Below, in pieces: positions 27,705 to 35,507 of a stretch of DNA of 64,000 bases (within the stretch, counting starts at the first letter, position 1; each line of letters opens with the position of its first letter). The position numbers were made by a program, and so were the translations under genes. Origin of the DNA: Rhodococcus sp. (in: high G+C Gram-positive bacteria) (GTDB lineage: Bacteria > Actinomycetota > Actinomycetes > Mycobacteriales > Mycobacteriaceae); contig NZ_JAHFVG010000027.1 of the NCBI RefSeq assembly GCF_023264675.1, positions 1-64,000 of the forward strand, read 5' to 3'. The notes beneath the pieces are model-generated. The model made no database searches. It was not told the DNA's origin and saw nothing but the letters and a program-made list of their open reading frames with translations.

Positions 27705-28777
27705 TGGTGGAGCCGAAGAGGGTTGACACGGAAGTCGACTTCGGGCGCAAGGTCCGCATCCTCCGTCTCGCCGGCGACAAGGTCAACGGCCGCATCGACG
27801 TCAGGACCGTGCTCGTCTGTTTAGTTCTCGCATTGCTCTCGCTGGCCGTCGCCGTCGTCGCCTTGAGTACCGGTGACTACTACGTTCCACCGGGTGAGGT
27901 TCTGCAGGCAGTGTTCTCCGACGCTCCGCGGTTCACCGAGTTGGTCGTCATGGAATGGCGATTCCCGCGGGTCGCGCTGGCTCTGCTTCTCGGTGGCGCG
28001 CTCGGTGTCTCGGGGGCGATCTTCCAGTCGTTGACGCGAAACCCGTTGGGAAGCCCCGATATCATCGGCTTCGACACCGGCGCGTACACCGGAGCATTGA
28101 TCGTCATTCTGACGTTGGGTGGCGGCTACTTCCAGACCGGTGCCGGCGCGCTGATCGGCGGAATCTGCACTGCTGCAGTGGTGTACATGCTTGCCTTCAA
28201 GCGGGGTGTGCAGGGATTTCGGCTCATCATCGTCGGTATCGCCATCAGTGCCATTCTTGCCTCGGTCAACACGTGGCTCATCGTCAAGGCAGATCTCGCC
28301 GACGCCGTGGCTGCAGCCGTCTGGGGCGCAGGCAGTCTCAATGGACTGAGTTGGGCGCAGCTGGGCCCGGTGGTGATCGTCTTGGTGGTCATCGCACCCT
28401 TGCTGGCGGTCGTCGCGGGGCGTCTCCCGATGCTCGAGATGGGAGACGATGCCGCCGAAGCGCTCGGTATTCACGCCGAGCCGACCCGGCTGATCCTCAT
28501 GGTGCTTGGGGTGGCTCTGACCGCTGTGGTGACCGCAGTCGCCGGGCCGATCTCGTTCATCTCGCTCGCTGCGCCGCAACTGGCGCGGCGATTGACCAGG
28601 ACTGCAGGCGTGGCTCTGATTCCGTCGGCGGTGATGGGGGCTTTTCTTCTGCTGGTGAGCGATTGGGTGGCTCAGCGGGTGTTCGCTCCCACTCAGCTGC
28701 CGGTCGGCGTGGTCACGGTGTCCATCGGTGGCGCTTATTTCGTGTGGTTGTTGGCGCGGGAAGGCAGAAAGCAGTGA
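27698..28777 (+). CDS. Ferric-siderophore ABC transporter permease (FecCD family), second subunit
   Basis: 359 residues with FecCD motifs W-R-F-P-R-V-A-L-A-L-L-L-G-G-A-L-G-V-S-G, L-T-R-N-P-L-G-S-P-D-I-I-G and G-P-I-S-F-I-S-L-A-A-P-Q-L-A-R. GTG 27698 was chosen because its surroundings match the ancestral start context of the repeat; GTG 27656 would add 14 residues encoded by duplicated DNA. The stop overlaps the ATPase start (GTGA), so the genes form one transcription unit. Confidence 0.9.
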   Translation: MSVVEPKRVDTEVDFGRKVRILRLAGDKVNGRIDVRTVLVCLVLALLSLAVAVVALSTGDYYVPPGEVLQAVFSDAPRFTELVVMEWRFPRVALALLLGGALGVSGAIFQSLTRNPLGSPDIIGFDTGAYTGALIVILTLGGGYFQTGAGALIGGICTAAVVYMLAFKRGVQGFRLIIVGIAISAILASVNTWLIVKADLADAVAAAVWGAGSLNGLSWAQLGPVVIVLVVIAPLLAVVAGRLPMLEMGDDAAEALGIHAEPTRLILMVLGVALTAVVTAVAGPISFISLAAPQLARRLTRTAGVALIPSAVMGAFLLLVSDWVAQRVFAPTQLPVGVVTVSIGGAYFVWLLAREGRKQ

Positions 28778-29562
28778 CGCAGGTTCGGTTGCACGCGGAC
28801 AACGTGACCATCGGTTACGACAAGCGGGTCATCAGCGAGAACCTGACCGTCGAAATTCCCGACGGCAAGTTCACCGTCATCGTCGGACCGAACGCATGCG
28901 GCAAGTCGACTCTGCTGCGGGCACTCTCACGTCTGCTCAAGCCCGAGGCCGGGACGGTACTGCTCGACGGCAAGGCAATCTCGTCGTACCCCGCGAAAGA
29001 GGTTGCGCGGCGGCTCGGCTTGCTTCCGCAGACGTCCATCGCGCCCGACGGTATCTCCGTCGCGGATCTCGTTGCACGAGGACGCTACCCGCATCAGAAG
29101 CTGATCCGGCAGTGGTCGAAGGAGGACGAAGCTGCCGTCGTTTTCGCCATGAACGCGACCGGCGTGACCGAGCTGTCGGGCCGCCTCGTCGACGAACTGT
29201 CCGGTGGACAGCGTCAACGAGTCTGGGTGGCAATGGTTCTCGCGCAGCAGACGCCGCTGATGCTTCTCGACGAGCCGACAACCTTCCTGGACATCGCTCA
29301 CCAGATCGACCTGTTGGATCTGTGCTCGCAGCTCAACCGAGAGCATGGCAACACGATGGTCGCGGTGTTGCACGATCTCAACCATGCCTGCCGTTACGCT
29401 GACCACATCATCGCGATGAAGGACGGCGCGGTGGTCACCACCGGCCAGCCCGCCGACGTGATCACCGCCGAACTCGTCGAGGCGGTCTTCGGTCTGCCCT
29501 GCCGCATCATCGAGGATCCGGAATCACATACTCCGCTGGTCATCCCGTTGGCACGACGCTGA
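28774..29562 (+). CDS. Ferric-siderophore ABC transporter ATP-binding protein
   Basis: 262-residue ATPase of the FepC type: Walker A G-P-N-A-C-G-K-S-T, Q-loop L-P-Q-T, signature L-S-G-G-Q-R-Q-R, Walker B L-M-L-L-D-E-P-T-T-F-L-D and the switch histidine in V-L-H-D-L-N. The dedicated T-F-L-D-I-A-H-Q segment is common in siderophore/heme importers. GTG start overlaps the permease stop. Confidence 0.95.
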   Translation: MTQVRLHADNVTIGYDKRVISENLTVEIPDGKFTVIVGPNACGKSTLLRALSRLLKPEAGTVLLDGKAISSYPAKEVARRLGLLPQTSIAPDGISVADLVARGRYPHQKLIRQWSKEDEAAVVFAMNATGVTELSGRLVDELSGGQRQRVWVAMVLAQQTPLMLLDEPTTFLDIAHQIDLLDLCSQLNREHGNTMVAVLHDLNHACRYADHIIAMKDGAVVTTGQPADVITAELVEAVFGLPCRIIEDPESHTPLVIPLARR

Positions 29563-29576
29563 ACGCCTGTCACTAC

Positions 29577-29595
29577 CGAGGGTAGGCTACCCTGG
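29577..29595. promoter_or_regulatory. Candidate IdeR/DmdR iron box before the siderophore reductase
   Basis: CGAGGGTAGGCTACCCTGG matches 13 of 19 positions of the IdeR/DtxR consensus TTAGGTTAGGCTAACCTAA, including the core TAGGCTA, and contains the 15-bp palindrome AGGGTAG-G-CTACCCT. It lies 58 bp before the gene, in the right place to repress it when iron is plentiful. Confidence 0.65.
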
Positions 29596-29652
29596 TTTCT
29601 AGTGTCGTGCCGCCGACACCGACACACCCGAGTGCGTGGATGAGGATAACGA

Positions 29653-30537
29653 ATGACCAAGGGTTTTTACTTCGCTGACGTTGTTTCAGTGCAGCAGCTC
29701 ACCACCCACATGGTGCGCGTGACGTTCGGCGGCGAGGACGTTGCGCAGTACGTGTCCATCGGAGCACCCGACGAATGTGTGACGCTCTTCTTCCCGCGTG
29801 ACGGCGAGGACGTACCGCCTGCGATGACCGAGGTCGACGGTGAGTGGTGGTACCACGACGTCGAACAAGTGCCGGAAGGGCGCAACTACACGGTGCGACG
29901 CTTCGACGCCGGTGCCGGGCAGCTCGTCATCGACTTCGTGGCGCACGAGGGCGGCGTCGCGGCGTCGTGGGCGCTGAATGTCTCGGTGGGGCAGAGAATT
30001 TTGTGGACTCGGCCTCGCTCCTGGTACGACATCCCCGTCACCGCTCAGTGGCAATTGCTCCTCGCGGACATGACAGGACTTCCAGCACTCGGACGCATCA
30101 TCGAAGAATTACCGGCGGGCGCTCGTGCCCATGCCATCGTCGAGGTGCTCGAGCGCGGGGACATCCAGAGTTTCGAGACTGCAGGCGAGGTCACCTACGA
30201 CTGGCGAATCGGCTCCGGCAACGGCGATTCGGCGAGCGTGCTCGACGATGCTGCCACGCAGTACGTTCTGCCCGAGGGCGAGGGCTACGTCTGGTTCGCC
30301 GGCGAGGCTGCCTCGTCGCGCACGGTGCGCAAGTACTTCCGTAAAGAATTGGGCTACCCGGTCAAGCAATTCGAGATCATCGGCTACTGGCGAGCCAACT
30401 CCGAGCAGTGGATGGAAAAGTACAAGAAGTACCAGGAGGAAGCGCTCGCGGTGTACAACGGTGCGATTGCAGCGGGCCGGTCCGAAGGCGAAGCCAGTGA
30501 AGAGTTCGACGCCATGTTGGAGCGGGTAGGCCTGTAG
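29653..30537 (+). CDS. Siderophore-interacting protein (FAD-dependent ferric-siderophore reductase)
   Basis: 294-residue SIP-family (ViuB-like) reductase that releases iron from imported siderophores in the cytoplasm. The FAD site R-N-Y-T-V-R-R at about 77-83 and the C-terminal W-F-A-G-E-A-A-S-S-R-T-V-R-K-Y motif are typical. Located directly after the importer and preceded by a candidate iron box. The C-terminal 45 residues (from about 250) are a charged helical extension. A short GCGCC-TTC-GGCGC hairpin (30538-30550) and then a 44-bp palindrome follow the stop. Confidence 0.92.
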   Translation: MTKGFYFADVVSVQQLTTHMVRVTFGGEDVAQYVSIGAPDECVTLFFPRDGEDVPPAMTEVDGEWWYHDVEQVPEGRNYTVRRFDAGAGQLVIDFVAHEGGVAASWALNVSVGQRILWTRPRSWYDIPVTAQWQLLLADMTGLPALGRIIEELPAGARAHAIVEVLERGDIQSFETAGEVTYDWRIGSGNGDSASVLDDAATQYVLPEGEGYVWFAGEAASSRTVRKYFRKELGYPVKQFEIIGYWRANSEQWMEKYKKYQEEALAVYNGAIAAGRSEGEASEEFDAMLERVGL

Positions 30538-30550
30538 GCGCCTTCGGCGC

Positions 30551-30594
30551 ATGTGCGTGCGAATACATAGAGGGTTATGTATTCGCACGCACAT
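30551..30594. repeat. 44-bp dispersed palindromic element, copy 2
   Basis: Perfect 19-bp arms (ATGTGCGTGCGAATACATA and its complement) around the loop GAGGGT. Starts 13 nt after the SIP stop codon, immediately after a small GC hairpin, between two genes transcribed in the same direction. Confidence 0.95.
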
Positions 30595-30641
30595 AGAGGC
30601 GACCACGGGGTCCCCGGTAACGCCTGGGGGATACTGGCGCG

Positions 30642-31385
30642 GTGAGCTCATCCCTTGCCGAACCCGGCGTCCCGCTGGCGGTGTTGTGCGTCGTCATGGT
30701 TCTGCTGGCCGCGGTGGTGTACCGCATCTCTTCCGTCGGGAAGGTCTGGACGGTCCCATCGGCTGCGCTGCGCGGATTTGTTCAACTCTCCGTCGTGTCA
30801 CTGATTCTGGCTGCTGCGTTGGCGCACCTGTGGTCGTCGCTTCTGGTTCTGCTGGTGATGTTCGGGGCGGCGGCGTTCACCTCGATTCGTCGTTCCGAGG
30901 CGGGGCGATCGGGACTGTGGCTCATCGCGCCTCTCGGGGTCGGAACCGGGGTGGTCGTGCCCCTGTGCCTGATCACCGGAGTCGTTCCGGCACAGGGAAT
31001 CGCGATCGTTCCGGTCGGCGGCATCATCCTCGGCGGGACGATGACAGCAACATCACTGTCGGCGCGACGAGCCCTCGATGCGTTGACTTCTCGGCACGGT
31101 GAGGTCGAAGCGGCACTCAGTCTCGGTCTCACCGAGCGCGATTCGAGACTCGAAGTCGTTCGGCCGACCGCTGGTGACGCATTGCTCCCCGGCCTCGATC
31201 AGACTCGTACCGTCGGGCTCGTGACGTTGCCCGGCGCGTTCGTCGGTGTGTTGTTGGCCAGTGGATCCGCCGTCCAGGCCGGTGCGGTTCAGATCCTGGT
31301 GCTCGCGGGTCTGCTGCTGGCCCAGACGCTGGCGGTGGCGCTCACCGTCGAGCTGGTCTCCCGCGGACGGGTACGTCGCACCTAG
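30642..31385 (+). CDS. FetB/UPF0014-family ABC permease
   Basis: 247-residue membrane protein with about seven hydrophobic helices. It carries the UPF0014 hallmark D-Q-T-R-T-V-G-L-V-T-L-P-G-A-F-V-G near residue 185. In E. coli the FetA-FetB pair is linked to iron export and resistance to oxidative stress; a metal role would fit the iron genes just upstream. No FetA-like ATPase is adjacent, so the partner must be encoded elsewhere. GTG start at 30642; no clear promoter seen. Confidence 0.85.
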   Translation: MSSSLAEPGVPLAVLCVVMVLLAAVVYRISSVGKVWTVPSAALRGFVQLSVVSLILAAALAHLWSSLLVLLVMFGAAAFTSIRRSEAGRSGLWLIAPLGVGTGVVVPLCLITGVVPAQGIAIVPVGGIILGGTMTATSLSARRALDALTSRHGEVEAALSLGLTERDSRLEVVRPTAGDALLPGLDQTRTVGLVTLPGAFVGVLLASGSAVQAGAVQILVLAGLLLAQTLAVALTVELVSRGRVRRT

Positions 31386-31417
31386 GTTGCACCCGATCAG
31401 TCGACGATCCTGGGCCG

Positions 31418-32365
31418 TCAGCCGTGGGTTCCGACCATGAGGTCTGCCAAGTCTTCGGGGGCGAGGAACGATGGCGGCGGGGGAGCGCCCCAGTTGAACA
31501 GGGACCGGGCTCCGTCCCAGTCCTGGGGTGTCCACAGCTGGTCGTCGACGATGCAGTCGAGGTCGGAGTAGTACTCGCTGAAATTGCCGGCCGGGTCCTT
31601 GAGGTACCAGAAGAAGTTGGAACCGATGTGGTGGCGGCCCAGTCCCCAGACATGGCGCTGTGGGTCTTTCTCGAGCATGGTGGTGGCGCCGCGGCCGATT
31701 TCGTCGACGTCGTCGACTTGCCAGCTGGTGTGGTGGAGCATCGTTACGGGTGCTGCCTGCACCAGCACGTTGTGATGGTCGGTCGAGCATCGCAGGAACG
31801 CCGCCAGGCCGGGCACACGGTCGCTGACCTTGAATCCGAGGCCTTCGGTGAAGAACTTCTCGCTCGACGGTTGATCGGTCGATCCGATGACGACGTGCCC
31901 GAGTTTGCGGGGCCGGACTCGGCCGGTCCGCTCGATGGCATCGGCGCGGGCGGAGTTTCGACCGATGTTGCCGGGCGTGTTATAAGCGGGAATAGTGAAC
32001 GGGACCTGGATGATTCGGCTGCCGATGGACACCCGAACGAGTACTTCGGTGCCCGGATCGACGACCGACAGTTCGTTTTCTGTGCGGGAAGTGGCGAGGT
32101 CGAGTCTTCGCAGATTGTGCTGAATTCGGTCGAGGTCGTCCGTGTCGTCGGCGGCGACGTCGAGGCCGACGAGGCGGCGGCGGTCGGGGGTTCGGACGAT
32201 TTCGAGTTGTTCGCCGCCGTCAGTGGTGGCGAACGTGATGGATTCCGGCCCGCGAGCAATACCTTTCGGGGCCGTGCGGGTCAGGCCGAAGTCGTCGTAG
32301 AACTCGGCGGTCTCGGCGACGTTGGGGACACCGATGGTGACGCGGGTGAGGGCATGCAGTGGCAT
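31418..32365 (-). CDS. Extradiol ring-cleavage dioxygenase (VOC, type I two-domain)
   Basis: 315 residues with two VOC modules, as in catechol 2,3-dioxygenase and biphenyl-diol dioxygenases. Likely Fe(II) ligands are H157 (K-L-G-H-V-V-I), H211 or H212 (L-H-H-T-S-W-Q-V) and E264 (F-S-E-Y-Y-S-D); H246, in the G-R-H-H segment before Y-L-K-D-P-A-G-N, is the expected second-shell catalytic residue. It should cleave a catechol made by the monooxygenase of the same operon. Last gene of the three-gene minus-strand operon, 67 bp after the RibB-like gene. Natural substrate unknown. Confidence 0.88.
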   Translation of the reverse strand: MPLHALTRVTIGVPNVAETAEFYDDFGLTRTAPKGIARGPESITFATTDGGEQLEIVRTPDRRRLVGLDVAADDTDDLDRIQHNLRRLDLATSRTENELSVVDPGTEVLVRVSIGSRIIQVPFTIPAYNTPGNIGRNSARADAIERTGRVRPRKLGHVVIGSTDQPSSEKFFTEGLGFKVSDRVPGLAAFLRCSTDHHNVLVQAAPVTMLHHTSWQVDDVDEIGRGATTMLEKDPQRHVWGLGRHHIGSNFFWYLKDPAGNFSEYYSDLDCIVDDQLWTPQDWDGARSLFNWGAPPPPSFLAPEDLADLMVGTHG

Positions 32366-32432
32366 GAAAAGTACCTGTGTGCTTTCAGGATCAGGTCACC
32401 GTGAGGGCGACTGTCGAAGGGACGGCGCGCCG

Positions 32433-33032
32433 CTATTCGATGGTGTGCAGCGGCAGTGCGTGATGGCGGGCGAACTCCACGCACTCGGCGTAGGTCATCA
32501 TTCGGGTGGGGTCGGCGATGCCGACCAGTTCGGCGAACAAGGCGCCATCGGGCTGTCCTGTCCGATGGACCAGGTCGAGGGCGATCGCTGCCGGTGTCGA
32601 CCATGCTGTGTCGTCGTGGGGATCGACGCTGATCGGGACCAGATGCCCTGGACGGGTGAAATCGCCCAGGGCAGCGGCCGGGTCGGTGAGAGCCCGGGCT
32701 GTCGTAGCGCGGTCGGCTGCCGAGATCCCGGTCCCGGTGCCGCGCACCGCATCCACGCCGACGCACATCCGAGAGCCTGGAGGATCGAACGGATTCAACG
32801 GGGGCAGCAGTAGCGACTCGCACCGCGTCTGTGGTAGCGCGATCTGCAGAAATCCCGACGAGTGGCGGATCACGAAGGCCGCGGTGCTCGTCGACACGGA
32901 CCGCGCTGCGGCCACGATCAGCGCTTGCCCTGAGCCGGCGTTGAACACCACAGCGGGTGCACCCGCGTCGAGCGGGGAGGAGGTGTCACGTCCCTCGCGT
33001 ACCGCAGCCCGAGAATCCAATGTCAGTGCCAT
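32433..33032 (-). CDS. Divergent RibB-like (DHBP synthase-fold) protein lacking catalytic motifs
   Basis: 199 residues aligning over their length with 3,4-dihydroxy-2-butanone-4-phosphate synthase: F-V-I-R-H-S-S-G (51-60), T-G-I-S-A-A-D-R-A-T-T (101-111), R-P-G-H (127-130) and the C-terminal E-C-V-E-F-A-x-x-H. The acidic catalytic loop of true RibB (D-D-E-D-R-E-N-E-G-D) is replaced by F-N-A-G-S-G-Q-A at 30-37, and the R-x-G-H-T-E-A segment that supplies the metal-binding histidine is A-W-S-T-P-A-A at 143-149. It is therefore unlikely to make riboflavin precursor. It sits between the flavin monooxygenase and the dioxygenase and may act on a pathway intermediate or bind a flavin or sugar phosphate. 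Confidence 0.75.
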   Translation of the reverse strand: MALTLDSRAAVREGRDTSSPLDAGAPAVVFNAGSGQALIVAAARSVSTSTAAFVIRHSSGFLQIALPQTRCESLLLPPLNPFDPPGSRMCVGVDAVRGTGTGISAADRATTARALTDPAAALGDFTRPGHLVPISVDPHDDTAWSTPAAIALDLVHRTGQPDGALFAELVGIADPTRMMTYAECVEFARHHALPLHTIE

Positions 33033-33074
33033 GAGAACTCCTGCAAGTAGTGCCGTCGATCGACGCAGCGTCGG

Positions 33075-34292
33075 CTAGATGAACGGCGAGACCTGCTCGT
33101 CGATACCGAGCAGTGCGCGGCCGTAGATCTCTTCGTTGATGTTCAAGCTGATAAAGGCATGGCGGGACGAGGTCTCGAGGTCGCGCCAGATCCGTTGCAG
33201 CGGGTTGGCCTGAGCGAAACTTCCCGCTCCGCCCACATTGAGCAGGAGTTCGACGGCTTCACGGCATCGTTTGGCCGCGTGCGCGGCGTCCATCCGGCAG
33301 CGGGCGCGTTCGAGCAAGCTCATTTGCCGGCCCTCGGCGGCGGCCGCATCGATCTCGTCGGCACTACGGAAGGCGAGGAGTCTGGCCTGATCGATCAGTG
33401 AACGGGCCTCGGCCATGGACAGCTGGGTCGAGGGCGCGTCGATCGAGCACTCGTAGAACGAGTAGGAGATCGGTTTGTTCTTTCGGAGGGTCGCCAGCAC
33501 AGCGTCGTAGGCGCCTTCGGCCATACCCAGGACAGGGCCGGCGAGTACCAACGCCAGCACCGGGACCAGCGCGGAGTGATAAAGGGTCTCGTCCTGGAAT
33601 TCCGAGCGTGTCACGCCTTGCATAGCGTCGAGAGCGGACAGCACGTGGGCGTCAGGGACGAACACGTTTTCGGCGACCAGAGTGTTGCTGCCGGACCCGG
33701 ACATACCGGCGACGTACCAGGTGTCTTCGATGGTCAGGTCGGACATCGGTATCAGGGCAAACCCCAGCCCCAGCATGTCGCCGGCTTCGTTGGTCATCGG
33801 GACGCCATTGATCGCCCAGCTGGCGTGGTGCGAGGCGGATGCGAATCCCCACCGTCCGGTGACCCGGTATCCGCCATCGACACGGACCGAAGTCGCGGTG
33901 GGTGTCACTACTCCGCAGGTACCGGTGTGTGGATCCGGACCCAGCATCTCCTGCTGAACGGACTCGTCGAAGTAGCCGATGAGGTACGACGACACGTTAC
34001 TGAGCGAGGCGACCCACGCTGTGGAGCCGCAGGACCGCCCGAGCTCGAGCACCACCTCGAGGAAGGTGCGGAAGCCTTCCTGGGACCCGCCGAATCGCGC
34101 CGGCTTGGTAATGTCGAACAGTCCTGCGTCGCGCATCGCATCGATGTTGGCCTGCGGCACTCTCCGGTCGGTCTCGGCCTGCGCGGCGTTGGAGCGCAAC
34201 AGCGGTGCGATCCCGCGTACGGCATCGACCAGACGCTCACGCTCGGGTGCTGGCGAGAAGTTCGACGGGCGAGCGGTGTCGGTGATTGTCAT
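33075..34292 (-). CDS. Flavin-dependent monooxygenase, acyl-CoA dehydrogenase fold (HsaA-like)
   Basis: 405-residue group D flavin monooxygenase of the HsaA/HpaH-like two-component class: N-terminal R-V-P-x-x-N-I-D-A-M-R-D-A-G-L-F, central W-G-F-A-S-A-S-H-H-A, and a C-terminal acyl-CoA-dehydrogenase type 2 domain without the catalytic glutamate. Such enzymes use reduced FMN or FAD from a separate reductase to hydroxylate a phenol to a catechol. No HsaB-type reductase is nearby. ATG 34292 chosen because the extension crosses the operator. First gene of the operon, divergent from a GntR regulator. Confidence 0.87.
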   Translation of the reverse strand: MTITDTARPSNFSPAPERERLVDAVRGIAPLLRSNAAQAETDRRVPQANIDAMRDAGLFDITKPARFGGSQEGFRTFLEVVLELGRSCGSTAWVASLSNVSSYLIGYFDESVQQEMLGPDPHTGTCGVVTPTATSVRVDGGYRVTGRWGFASASHHASWAINGVPMTNEAGDMLGLGFALIPMSDLTIEDTWYVAGMSGSGSNTLVAENVFVPDAHVLSALDAMQGVTRSEFQDETLYHSALVPVLALVLAGPVLGMAEGAYDAVLATLRKNKPISYSFYECSIDAPSTQLSMAEARSLIDQARLLAFRSADEIDAAAAEGRQMSLLERARCRMDAAHAAKRCREAVELLLNVGGAGSFAQANPLQRIWRDLETSSRHAFISLNINEEIYGRALLGIDEQVSPFI

Positions 34293-34353
34293 GAATCGTC
34301 CTTCGATTGGAGTAGCGGTGAACGTAGCCGCCGCGGGTGCGCACCGGGCGGCG

Positions 34354-34371
34354 AATAAATCATGATTTATT
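34354..34371. promoter_or_regulatory. Perfect AT-rich 18-bp palindrome between monooxygenase and GntR genes
   Basis: AATAAATCATGATTTATT is a perfect palindrome in a strongly AT-rich pocket 62 bp from the monooxygenase start and 73 bp from the GntR start. It is the obvious candidate operator for the divergent pair. Confidence 0.7.
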
Positions 34372-34443
34372 GATAGCGTGGTGTGAGTGCGGTCACTTGT
34401 CAAGGGGTGTGGGCTCACGACTTCGAAAACGGAGAGGGAATCG

Positions 34444-35256
34444 ATGGACGCACGGCCAGACGGTGAAGGAGTTGCCGAGGGATCGGCCGTGGACTTCGAG
34501 GGGCCCGCGTATTCGCGAGAAATGTGGCGTGGAACTGCGGATTCGAGTGTCAAGAAATCACTCGGCGGATCCCGGGCCGAGCAAGCTGCGGGTCAGATCG
34601 CCCGGCTGGCTGCCAGTGCGCGGACGGGGGAGAGGATCGGGAGCAAGGACGATCTCCGGAGGCTGTGCGGCTTCTCGGTCGGCACCATGAACGAAGCGAT
34701 CAAGCTCGCGCAGGACCGCGGTGTCATCACCTCGCGGCCGGGACCAGGAGGGGGCATCTTCGCGTGCGACCCCTCTCCGCTGAACCGCATGAGTGGGTGG
34801 TTCCGTACCGCCGCTGGTGACCGCGCCGCATTCGTAGAGGCCATCCAGATCCGAGACGCGATCGCCCCCTTGCTGATCGAGGAGGTATTGCGGCAGATAA
34901 CGCTCGCCGACGAGGACGCCTTCACGGCCCGGCTGTGGGAGGTGCGCCGGGCTCGCAACTCCGAAGCGGTGTCCGACTTCATCGTGGCGTGTCGAGAACT
35001 GCACGCGCACCTCGCCGGTATCGGTAAGGGCGTCCTGCTCGGCTCGCTCTATCTCAGCATCATCGATGTCGGAGTGTCTTACCTGCGCTCATTGCTCGAG
35101 GTCGCCGCACCGGAGGAGGCGTACCTCGATGGATTCGCCCAGATCGTCGAAGAGCTCGTCGAGGCACTCGAACGCCGAGATCATGATGCTGCTATCGACG
35201 CCCTTCGACGCACCGATCCCACTTCGATACTGCGCCCCAGACCACACCGGCCCTGA
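34444..35256 (+). CDS. GntR-family regulator (FadR/FCD type)
   Basis: 270 residues. An N-terminal winged helix is at about 42-105 (G-S-K-D-D-L-R-R-L-C-G-F-S-V-G-T-M-N-E-A-I-K-L), with the wing G-P-G-G-G-I-F; the helical C-domain (about 120-255) is FCD-like, a family that binds carboxylates, often through a metal. The N-terminal 40 residues are an unusual acidic extension. Likely local repressor of the divergent ring-cleavage operon, responding to a substrate or cleavage product. ATG 34444 was taken over an upstream GTG because the extension has no family counterpart. Confidence 0.85.
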   Translation: MDARPDGEGVAEGSAVDFEGPAYSREMWRGTADSSVKKSLGGSRAEQAAGQIARLAASARTGERIGSKDDLRRLCGFSVGTMNEAIKLAQDRGVITSRPGPGGGIFACDPSPLNRMSGWFRTAAGDRAAFVEAIQIRDAIAPLLIEEVLRQITLADEDAFTARLWEVRRARNSEAVSDFIVACRELHAHLAGIGKGVLLGSLYLSIIDVGVSYLRSLLEVAAPEEAYLDGFAQIVEELVEALERRDHDAAIDALRRTDPTSILRPRPHRP

Positions 35257-35378
35257 CCTTCGGCATGGAACTTGGCCGATCGCTTCGGTTTTCGCGCGCA
35301 GTAGGTCTTCGTGCGGAGTGATGTTCGAGCTGCCGGGTACACGCGGTGACTGCGTTGCAAAAAAACGAAATTATGTTG

Positions 35379-35394
35379 ACTTATCGATATAAGT
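35379..35394. promoter_or_regulatory. Inverted repeat upstream of the MDR reductase gene
   Basis: ACTTAT-CGAT-ATAAGT lies in an AT-rich segment and partly overlaps TTGACT (35376-35381), a fair -35 hexamer. The 251-bp gap 35257-35507 holds no gene that I can support; this is the only clear signal in it. Confidence 0.5.
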
Positions 35395-35507
35395 GAGGGC
35401 AAGGTGATGTCGGGCAGTGCGCTCTGGTTCGAGGAAGGAACCGAAATGAACCTTGTATGTATCGATTTCGATCCACCGACCACGATCGTCGAGGAATGGC
35501 GATCGTG

